A stretch of 64,000 nt of DNA from Hippopus hippopus. Taxonomy: Eukaryota > Mollusca > Bivalvia > Cardiida > Cardiidae. The translations under genes and the position numbers were made by a program. Numbering within the stretch: position 1 is the first letter of the stretch; every line of letters begins with the position of its first letter. The notes below the pieces were generated by a model. The model made no database searches. It was not told the DNA's origin and saw nothing but the letters and a program-made list of their open reading frames with translations. The stretch lies in NCBI GenBank assembly GCA_946811185.2, contig OX328109.1:33464129-33528128 (forward strand), read 5' to 3'. Shown piece by piece: positions 1 through 11,242 of the stretch.

Positions 1-225
1 TATGTCTTGATATTAGGTATCCATTGTATGCTTGTTATAATGTAGTACAGTACAGTATGTGCATTGTGATGTTTGTTATGCATAATGTCTGTTAGTACAG
101 TACAGTACGTGTATGCATGTTGCTAGAAATACTATACTTGTTATACCACAGGTATCTGAAATTTTATTGGTGAAATATTGTTATTGAACTCGGCATAATT
201 ATACGTACAAAACTTAACTACATGT

Positions 226-449
226 ATTTACCAAACAACAAAATTTTGGACTTGTCCAAAGTGAAAGCATTTGAAGACGACAAATTAATTGTAGACCAAC
301 TGATAACTTCTGTCTTTGATTGGGTAGAATACACTGTGGGAAAAGGAGAAAATGCTGGTAACCAGCATTTTCTCCTATTCCCATATTTTTTTTCAAAAGT
401 TCCATCCTTCGGGGTCGTTTAAAGTCCGACTTACATGGTAAAGGGTTAA
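226..449 (-). mobile_element. MITE family A, near-complete copy
   Basis: Starts TTTACCAAACAACAAAATTT and ends GGTAAAGGGTTAA. The central palindrome (about 332-390) has arms GGAGAAAATGCTGG/CCAGCATTTTCTCC. Confidence 0.85.
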
Positions 450-2318
450 GACGCCTGTAGTAATGTAGCATAAACTGATTTAAAGGCCCAGTAGCGGCCA
501 CAAGTAAACAAGGCAGGTTGAGGCTAAAATGCATTTAAACTTAAATAACACCATGTATAAGCATGGAAATTATTGTGAAGATGACAATCTGTTATTGTAA
601 ACCCGGTCCATGTGTTATCCGCTGGCAGAGAAATGAATTTTCAAATCAGGTTAGAAATAAACAAAAGATAGAGTGACTTAGCAACTTTTTTCTTCGTTTT
701 AAAATTGACCTAATATGGACACCTAAAAAAAGTGTATCACCATGCGTGTTATTTTTTCACATGGGTGATAAAAGATTAAATAGAATTGGCGCTGTTGTCA
801 ATTTTACGGAATTACGTAATTTAAACATGCGAAGTTGCCAAAGTACACCACGTTGTCTGCACATGTCATATTCTTCGAAGATTCGACCTGTCTGCTACGA
901 CGCATCACCATCTCCTGTACAGGAGAAAATTAACACGCCGCTAATAAAGTAGCAATAGAGAAAATGGCTATGAACAATACATCTGTGGAAAAATGTAGTC
1001 CGTGTTTTGCTCCAAATGTCTTGAAAATTTAATCATTTCAAACGGGAAAAATAATTTTTCACAAATACGCTTGCTTTACTGCACATCTTTGAATACAGTT
1101 TCTAAATACAGACTTTAGGGAAACCAGGATTTGTGAAAGGCTTTTCCACAGAGATATCAACAAGAAGTGTCTGGGCTTATACCGAAGCTATTACCCAAGC
1201 CTGCAGGGACTGTTTTTGTGGTATTTGTCGAAGACAATACCACTGTGAGTTCAATATTGAATTCTGAAGACCATGTATCGTATTTTGTGCAAAGCCGAAG
1301 GAAATAAACCCAATTAAACTCAATTTTTCTCAGGCAAATGCGTTTTTCGGTAGTACTCAGACATGTAATTGGAAATGGCATGTTATAATACACTGGGTGA
1401 GGCCATCGATCGTGGAAATACTAATTTTTGATTGAAAATAGCTTCACTCGCTCATAGCCCTCTATTGGCGCAATGATACAAAATTTGTCTACCGATCGCT
1501 TGGTCCTGGGCTTTTTCGTTCCAAAACCAGTTCGTCCCATGGATTGTTCATCCAATGATTGCGCGCTACTCCATTTGATTGGGCATGAATATTTATAGAT
1601 CGAAATAATTGATTTTAATGTTGGGAATTAAATGTTAACGGCCAAAGATATTTCAAAATCATAGTTTTCAGGTACATACTTAATTTTATTCGATAAATTC
1701 ACATGGTTTCTCTCTCTATCCATCATGCATCCTACTGTCAAGGAACGCTACTCCTGACTCCTGCTAATGATCGAAGGGAGACCAGCAATACACAAATAAT
1801 CCTAACTTTGTCATGAGTACTCTCCCTTCAACAACAACAACAAAAAAGTATTCATTTGCTTAGTAGGTTGACTTTCAAGCCAATGTATGAATAATATTTC
1901 TCTTTTTCTTTCAAATTATTAATTCCACACCATGGCTTCCTTGATAAATACCACTTCAGCGTTCTCAACGCTTTGATTATAAATGGTTACATGCTAGCTG
2001 ATCATAGCTGAATGAATCGTACCAGGTAGCGTTTTATTGAGTAAACGTTTATTTTATTTTGAAATTCAAAGTAAAGGTTGTCGTTTTGAAAAGTAGTCAT
2101 ATTCTGTACCCAGAATGCCCAAATCAGATAGATGTGTATTTGAAAAATGCCATTTAGCGGAGATAATGACTTACACCGTTGCGTTATACATTTCTGCACT
2201 TTTGAAATCGATTTAAGTTGAACATTTGGTAGAGATAAGAATGAAGAAGTAGATTCTATATAAGTACTAAAGACAAAGGACCTATTATGTTCTTGTTTGC
2301 ATGTTTTTGTATCTCTAG
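450..2318. other. Intronic sequence, no gene seen
   Basis: Presumably an intron of the plus-strand gene. It contains half of a foldback-family repeat (about 479-690), a CAA run near 1832-1845 and otherwise unremarkable AT-rich sequence with no supported exon. Confidence 0.5.
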
Positions 2319-2471
2319 GAAATTCTTCACTCGTATGCACGTCGGCGTCTTGATATTCTCATCTCACAAAGGACGTCCGAAGACGGCCGGAACATGCCGA
2401 GTACGTCTCGGAGTATATCGGGAGAGTCCGACGGCATGTCAGACTCTCGATCAGGGTCCCCCGATATACAG
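2319..2471 (+). CDS. Unrecognised gene, exon a (51 codons)
   Basis: The acceptor is a pyrimidine-rich tract ending in TAG at 2316-2318; the donor is CAG|GTGTTT. The in-phase frame starts EILHSYARRR and is rich in Ser, Arg and Gly (PSTSRSISGESDGMSDSRSG). The exon is clearly more GC- and CpG-rich than its flanks. It is first in the window but probably not first in the gene, because no start codon context precedes it. The other open frame here, which begins with an ATG at 2287, ignores these splice sites. Confidence 0.7.
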
Positions 2472-5400
2472 GTGTTTATAGGCAGGTATATGTTTTGTAG
2501 ATGTTGCATTTTGATATTAGAATTTTTTTTCATGTAGGAGAATGTTATTTTTTCTTTGATTTCTTTATTGTCTGTGCTTTTCTTTTGCACGCACATTGTT
2601 TTATGTAAGTCTTTAAATATATCTATCTTTCAGAATTTTATTAGGTATTAGTTGTATGTCACGAACAGCCATTAACAAAGTTGTTATTCAAGGGGTCTTA
2701 GATCGATCCCGTGACGCATTCGAGTGTCCCTGGAGAGGGCATATATGGCTTTGGTCGTCTACTGTTTAAATTCAGAGCCATAAAAGAATGAATTATATGC
2801 AAATTTCCACCCAAATTTTCAGCCATCCAAAAATATTGCGATTTTAAACTTCTGATCGTAGATAATCTCACGGTATCGGACAATGCTCTCTCTCTCTTTC
2901 CTCTCTCACACACATAGATTAACCCTTTGGCTGCTAAGCGCAACTCACTGACCTTTTGCGGATAGTGTAGATCAAGATCAGACTGCACAGAACGTGCAGT
3001 CTGATCTTGGATCTACACTGTCCGATAAGAAGATATCTTTCTACCTGTAATACCTTAGAAATAGTAAAATTTGGGTTTTTACTATCGGCTTGAAAGTTTC
3101 ATGTTAGTTATTTAGCAGGATAAGGGTTATTATTTCATGCTTTCCGGTAGGATATCGAGAAATAGCAGTGAAAATATTTTTCGATATTAAACGGGTACGA
3201 CCAGTGAAAATACCGATTTTCATGTTCTTGTTGCCTAGGTAAATTGCGCGTGCCTCACAACCAGATGGAAATATGACGTCATTTACCTTACATTTCTCGC
3301 GCTTGACGTAATATTGTAATGCGTTGCTATGCGGGAGGGGTACGCCACGGGGAATAACGGAAAAAAACTGTACTGGATTTTGATAAAGCTCCTCCCAGAA
3401 AGGGTTAAAAGCAATAAATAAATAGAATATTTGTTTTTTTCGGTGAAAGATCGAAATTTATTTCATCTCGTGAACACCATCGGTAATATTTTCACTCGTG
3501 GCTGCGATATCAATTTGGTCAGTCGCTTCCGTAGACTTTAAGTCATGGCTGTAACGGCTGTTAAAAAAGCTCCATATTATTCTTCGTATAATTCTGATAA
3601 AATCTTACATTATAGACCACACACTTGCATGTACTTAGGCGGAACTGTATTCATCTATCATTTTAAAAATTGATTATTCTTTTAGGATCAAATATATATA
3701 CTAGACATCTTCCAACAGATAAAATTACAATCCACCCAAATATATCTATCTTATTTATCTTACAGGCTTGACTCAGCCGAACATATAGATCCAAGATCAG
3801 ACTGCGCGTTCTGTGCAGTCTTATCTTGACCAATGCCGTCCTTTTAAACCATAATTATTTCCTACTAGGCGCTGACAAGCTTAATTCTAAATTCCAAGAC
3901 AACCCATTTAATTTGCTGAAAATTTCTGTCTCAGCCAATCAGATGGTTAGACTTAACCCCTATCCTACTGTATAAGTGAAATGAAACTTTTAAGCCAATA
4001 GTAAAATCCAGATTTTACTACATGTATTTCAAAGGTATTTTTTGGGGGAAAATACGCCTCGTCGGACATTGTAGATCAAATATCAGACTGCAATTTTGTG
4101 CACCCTGAACTTGACCTATACTGTCTGGAAAAGGTCACTGAGTCGCGCTTAGCAATCTGAGAGTTAAAATTTAGAACTAGAACTGAATTTGGAATGTTGG
4201 GTAAATCCTAGACTAGGCCTATATTTATAAGCTATGCTCTGGCAAAGGATCTGATGCATGTACGTGATGCACTAAACTAAGCCAGTCATCGCATAATTCT
4301 GGATCCATATGGCCTGCGAAAAAGGACATTCGGACATTTGCGTAAAGTGTCGTCTCGGATCAGCCTGCGCAGTCCGCGCAGGCTAATCCGAAACGACACT
4401 TTCCGTTTTTTTTTTTGTAATTTTATGTTTTGCGCAAGTCTACTGTAGGACAGAATCTAATGTAGTCGTAAAGTACCGTCTCAGATTAGCCTGTGCGGAC
4501 TGCGCAGGCTGATCCGAGACGACACTTTACGCAAATGTCCGAATGCCCCTTTTCGCGTGTTGCAAGCTAATTATAATCTATTTTGTCTAACAACCAGCTG
4601 AATCCTGAGATAGAATGATCCTTGGACATGCAAAAATTTCACCAAGAATAAAAAGTTTGTACCCAGGTCAGCCTGCGCGGAGTGCACAGGCTGACCTTGG
4701 TCGATACTTTTTTCAGATGCATTAATTTCCCTTTTCACAGAGAATGGCTCATATCCACGTATAGTTTTTGTATACTTGTATATACATGCATGTACAGACA
4801 GATTTTATATTGCAATGTATATTCACATATTTGCTGATTGTACAGTAACATTATTCTGCGATAGTATACTGCCTCCTTGCATGTTTTAGATATAATTGCA
4901 TGTTCTTCTTTACTCTGAAATACAGTGATTCTACTCTATTTGAAAATGTCAGACAATTACAGTCTGTAAAACTTTCTGTGGAAATATATAATATACGGAC
5001 ATGCGCAGAACGAACAATTAGATCCTGAGGTCTTTACCAAACGACAAAATTTTAGATTAATCGAAATTGAAAGACGACAAAATAATTGAGACTGAAAAAT
5101 TGAACTTTTTTTTGGACAGGTAGAAAACATTGTAGTGAAAAGGGGAAAATGCTGGTTGCCAGCATTTTCTCCTTTTTCCACACTGTTTTCAAAAGGATTC
5201 TTTCTCAGGGTGGTTTGCATACGGAATTATATGGCAAAGGGTTAAAAAAGTATCCTATTATGAGAAAGTTGTTCACAAGAGTGCTTGTTATCCTGTAAAA
5301 AATTTATAAAATGTTTGGCTTTACCATCAAAATCAGGTCAATAAGTGTTCATTGTATTTCATACGTGCTATTATATTTCTTTTTCTCTCACTCTTAATAG

Positions 5401-8400
5401 ATCTATGTCTCTTTTTGAATTATTTTTTGTCTTTTACTTTCCTCTCTCCATCTTTAAGCAAATCATTCGAGAATATGGACAAAGGCGGCTGAGAGAGACG
5501 GAAGAACACAGAAAAATGGTCCGCAGTGCCCCATGCTCGCCCGACCCCTCTTCGGCTTGGAAAGGTTCCAAGGGTCAAAATAAACACTCGCAAAATACAG
5601 AACATTCTAATCTACTGCATTTACCGCAAGTAAAGTATTTACACAATCTTTCTCAAATGTCCCCAAAACTGCGAAAAGTGTTTCATCTTCGTCAGAAACG
5701 TTCAAAGTTAAAAGGCCAAGGTAAAGCGATGAGCGAAGATGTATGTACTCAGGAGAAAGAAGGCTTATGCAAAAAGGAAGCTAGTGCAGCCGAGAGGAGG
5801 CGCTCCTTTCAAATGGATCATGGCAAAACGTATCCGATTGGAAGTCTTGACGTCATACAGGAAAAAGACCATTCGGATGTCTCGGATTGTGATCTAAGTG
5901 ATAAAGAAACCAGGGACTCCGGAAACTTCAATCTCGCTAAAGCAGTTTTAAATCTAATTCGCAGTCAAAAGCAAGCCGAATATATGGCGGTTCACGCAGA
6001 CGAATTCGAAAATGATAGCAAAATGTCAACGAAAACCGATGGCAATACATCTGCAGGTGAAAAAGCGCCTGAATACATAGAAAACTTACGTCGGGATTCT
6101 TTTGAAGAAACGTCTCGTAGACGATATGATAGTTTAAACCTGAATGAAAATAGTTTTGACGATCAGGAAACCAAGAAAAGATGTGTAAGAAAGCATCACA
6201 GCGTAGATTCACAAGACAGGAATACAGCCGCATTACCACTGCCGAAAATAGTTCTTACTGAAGAAAATAAGCGATTATCGAGGTAAAACAGGAGTAAGAG
6301 CGTTTGCACAGAAATCTTTTTCGTACTTTGTTTTTATGTTTTGGTGAAGGAAATTTCCATTTAACCCATTTCGATGAAAACTATTTTCATTGATACTACT
6401 AACTACTACTTGTATAAGTGAGGAGAAAGATTTAAACGAAAGAAAATTACCCTTTTAACCAGTAAAGCACTTTTCAGAACTGTAAATGCTCTTGTTTCCC
6501 TTTTCAATAAAAATTTTATAGCACAAAACATGCCGATCTTGATCTAAACTGTCAGCTTTTCTGAGACACTGTGAAACAGATCAACCTTGAAATAGTTATT
6601 ATTAATTTTGTATTCGAGTCTTGCTTGTACGAGTAGACTGAGAATGTCCGTTGGATTTGTTTTGTGCTCTATGGCCAATTTATATCAATACTTTATCATT
6701 ACGAAAATGGAAAAAGCGTGGTTGGCAAAGGAGTAATTTGCGTTAAAGTGTCTTCTCGGATCACCCTGTGCAGTCCGCGCAGGCTTATCTGAGGCGGCAC
6801 TTTACGATTACATTAGATTTTGTGATACAGTAGACTTGTGCAAAACAGGAAATTACATAAAAACGGAAAGTGTCGTTTCGGATTAGCCTACGCTGACTGC
6901 GCAGGCTGATCCGACACGACACTTTACGCTAATGTCCGAATGCCCCTTTTCGCATGTTGCAGGCCTTGTTATACTATCCACTGTTTCATTCTTCAACTTT
7001 TATTCAAACTTTGACAAGGATAACAAAAAAAAAAGCTGTGCATTACGTACTTTTGACACATCTTAAAGGTAAGATTTCTCTGAACGTAATTACTGGTTAA
7101 TCAAAAAGTAATGACTGGGAGGGTTTTTAATTTATATCTTGTCACATTTCAACTGTTGTGAAACTTTTTCTTTTTTTTTTAAACATAAGATACATATGAG
7201 CAATGCTGTATGAGGAAGGGGTTTAATGCACCCGCAAGACGTAACGGACCATGTCAGCCTGCGTGGTCCCCGCAGGTAGACATGGATCGTAAATTATCTG
7301 CTATTAGTTAATTTTCTGCATGTCATAGGAGCAGTCTACCTTATGATTCAGTCGGTTGTTAGACAAAATGGAATTTATTGATCCGTAATTATATAATGAC
7401 TTGCTTGAAATAATGTATCACGGAGATGAATTAAACCCTTTTATGCCGGAGCGTCGAACATGTATGTATTGCAAATTTGCTTATTGCTGTTCACGAGAAC
7501 GCTTTTACTTCGTCATTGAAGTCACTGTGAGACAATTTGAGAATGTTTTATTTCTTTTGTCTAACGTTTCAGTACAAGTAGCAGTGAAAGTGACTCCGAT
7601 ATTGACGAAGAAAAAAAGACAAAGCCAACTTCTGCCACCCTTCCAGTCCGGCCGGGCAGTAGGGACAGTGTCGGTAGAAAAAGTAGTCCCTGTGTTCTTA
7701 CACTGCCTTCCATGTTCAATGATAGGTAAAGTAGTTCTTGGGTCTTACTTATGGACCATTTCAAATTAACTTATATCCCAAGACTATTCATGTGATTTGC
7801 TGGAACGGAATATCTCAGTCAGTCAAAAAGTTATTCTTGGAATTAAGATTTAACGCTTTACCAAACAATCCCTAGTTTGGATGACCGTAAAAAAGAAGAC
7901 TTGAAAACATTCTAGAAATGAGAGAAAATGGTGGTAACCACAATATTTTCTACCTTTCTAAAAACAAGTTTCAATTTTTTAGACACTTTAGTTAGTCGTC
8001 TGCAGTTGCTTTGAATTTTGACAAGTCTAATGTTTTGTCGTTTGGTAAAGAAATAATTTAGAATGATTTGCGAATGTGGTATCTTGATTTAGACATGATC
8101 CAGCTGAGTTAGATTTGTCAGTTGTACTCAGCAACTGTTTAGGATCCAGTTGTTATACCCTGCAATCTGTCTCTCCAATTGTCCTTCCATCCAGGGCAAT
8201 TTCTCAACAGCCTCTCGGCCAAATAAAATGAAGCTTCAAGTATGAATGCCCTATCAAAAAGTGCTCATTATTATTTGATTCAAGATAGTGGGCTAGTGAT
8301 CCTTTTGATAAAGCAGTTGTTCAGAAATTGCTATTTCTTAAAACAGTTTTGTGCTATTTCTCAATCCCCATTGTTGATTTATAGACTCTAGGCTTGTAAG

Positions 8401-11208
8401 GTACTGGTAATAATTCACAGATTTAAAAAAAATGGCCAAATGCCGGCCATTTTGAAATGGAGTTTTTTCTTTTTTTAGTTTGATAGATATCTCCAAGACC
8501 ATCAGGCTAATTTAAGTGAAACGTAATATAACCGATAAAAGAAGTTACACAATAGATCTTCTCAATTTTTTTAAATTCAAGATGGCCTACTGGCAGCCAA
8601 ATTCGAGTAAGCAATCGGTAATTAATTGTGAGTTTTCGTTTGTGTACGTGCAATTTCCTCACCATGAGCTTCAAAAATGTATGTTCTAATGTAATCTTTA
8701 CATTTCTGTTAATTTTTCTTCAACCCGTAAGTTACCAAGCACGACTTAAGGACTTTTTACAGACAACGTAGATCAAGATCAGACTGCACAGAACGTGTCC
8801 GATAAGGAGATATCTATACACAAAAGTACTTTTGAAGTTGAAAATTCTTGGTTTTTACTATCGACTTGAAAGTTTCATTTCACTTAATTAGCGGGATAAA
8901 GGTTAACCCTTTCACAACCGACTCAAGGAATTCCACTTTCTTTTAGGTCTAAAAGCAGATATCCACTGCTGTTGAAGTTGGCTTTGGTCAAAGTCCAGCA
9001 TCAGATAGCGGATGGTGTAGATCAAAGATCAGACTGCACGTTCTGTGCAGTCTGATCTTGATCTACACTATCCGCAAAAGCTGCTTAAGTCGCCATTGGT
9101 AATGAAAGAGTTAATGATTGTTTCCTTATTTCAGAATGAGCCGACGGATAAGTCTACCCCCGCCGCTAGATCTACCCATAGAAGTGCCAAAGTTTTCCAA
9201 TTTTCACGGTCTAACCAGAAATTCTAGCGATGTTGCACACAAGTTAGATAGATTTAAAGACACCATGGAGAGAAGAATGGTATTATTTCTTGCTTTAAAC
9301 TAACCAACAAAGTTTTCATCGAACGCCATCTATAAGGAGTGCTTGTGAAACATGGATATCAACATGAAATAAGATTCAATGCATAAATATACAAGTAAAA
9401 GCATTTTGACAAGAAGAAATGTATCGAGCTATTTCTCCTTTTTCGACAATATTTTCAAATTAATCAGCAGCAAGAGAGAAAGATTGTCTTCAGAAGGAAT
9501 TAGTTAAAAGCATATCTCATTGAAGCAAGCTGATATACGACGTGGGACGGTATACACATACTTTGTATATGGTTAAAGGGAAACAACTCTTGTATTATGG
9601 AGATAGAAGTGTATGGATTGTTTCCCTTACTTTAACGTTCGAGGGGCTGTAAAACAATGGTAGCAATGGCTTCCGTCCTACATCCTGAGGATTTTAGGAT
9701 AGCTAATGTAGGGATACTGTGACCAGTAACATATTGCTTAACCCTTCACCAAATAAAATCGTCTTTTTAACAACTGAGGAAGAGGGCTTCAAACATTGTG
9801 GGAAAAGGAGAAAATGCTGGTAACCAGCATTTTCTCCTTTTTCTGCAATGTTTTTAAGACTAGTCTGCTACAAGAGAGAAAAGTTGTCTGCAGGGGAAAT
9901 GAGTTGAAAACATTTCCCAGTTTTATGCAGGAAGCAAGCTTAAGTACAACTTAGGACGGCATATTTACCATCCATAATGGTCAAAGGGAAGCAACTCTTA
10001 TGTAACTGCAATAGAAGTATGAGTTGTTTCCCTTTCTTTCATATTCCAGAGACAATTAAACAAAGGTCGCAGTATGGCTTCCATCCTTCAAGAAGATTTT
10101 AGCGAAAGCCAAAATAGGGATATGTGACCAGCAACATGTTCGTTAACCTTTTACCAAATAAATCAATAATAAAATGAGAGAGAAGACTCAGGAAAACATT
10201 TTGGTAAAAGAAGAAAATGCTAGTAGATCTTACCACAATTTTCTCTTTTTTCCACAATCTTTTCCATTCTTTTCAGTGCAAATTCTATTTTAAAAGTCAC
10301 AAGCTATTTTCCGTCTTGCAAATGCTTAAAAAAAAGAACAAGTCCAAAATTCTGATGTCTGGTAAAGAGTTAAAGGTGATGGATTTGTTTTCAAGACTGG
10401 TGTGAGAAAGCTAGGAAACACATGGGTGTGTCACTGACTGCCATTATATGACCTGTTAAAATGACCTTTAAGAGAGCTTTCGAAAATATTCTGGAAAAAA
10501 CAGAAAATGCTGGTCTCCAGCATTTTCTCCTAATTCCACCAAGTTTTTTTCCCTTTCAGATACAAATCTTGTCATTTGACCCACATTTAAGCAACATTTA
10601 ATTTGTTGTCTACAGTTACTGCAATATGCCCTTAGAAACAATAGAGATCTAAGAAACATATGTACTCGCACTACAATTTCACAAAAATCTTGTATCCCTT
10701 CTTCAATACATATTTGGAATAATTTAAATGATAGCCTAAAGAATGTCAATTCGTTTTCAACTTTTAAAAAGGTAATCTCAAGCAGGTTCCCATTACCCGC
10801 TGTTCCCGCCTATTACCTTGAAGGCAATCGTTTTTTATCAGTTTTGCATGCCCGGATTAGGAATAAATGCAGTGGACTAAATTTCGATTTGTTTCATAAC
10901 TACCTTTGTAATAAGTCAGCTCTGCATGTGCTTGGTAGAACCTGAAGATGCTGAACACTATTTTTTCAGATGCAATCTTTTTGTTAGACAGAGACTACAC
11001 TTGTTTAATTCTATTCAGCACCTTAATCCGTTAAACCTAAATGATCTACTTTTTGGTAAACCATCCTTAACAGAACGAGGAAATTCGGAATTATTTGTAT
11101 CAGTCCAGGAGTATATTCAACAAACTGGCCGATTTACTTGATATAAGTATATTTCGGAATGTTCTGATGTTTCTTTTTTTATTATGCTGGAGTAAATGGA
11201 CGAAATCC

Positions 11209-11242
<34 letters not shown>

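Noticed and set aside
332..390. Central palindromes of the MITEs as microRNA hairpins
   Set aside because: Perfect long palindromes in dozens of dispersed transposon copies are explained by the element. There is no evidence of processing; small-RNA data would be needed.
2287..2481. Open frame from an ATG at 2287
   Set aside because: It uses the wrong frame and crosses the splice acceptor and donor that define exon 2319-2471, whose own frame joins exon b in phase.
7401..7769. 122-codon open frame on plus
   Set aside because: It overlaps exon c in another frame and includes part of a MITE. Only the exon c frame joins both neighbours in phase.
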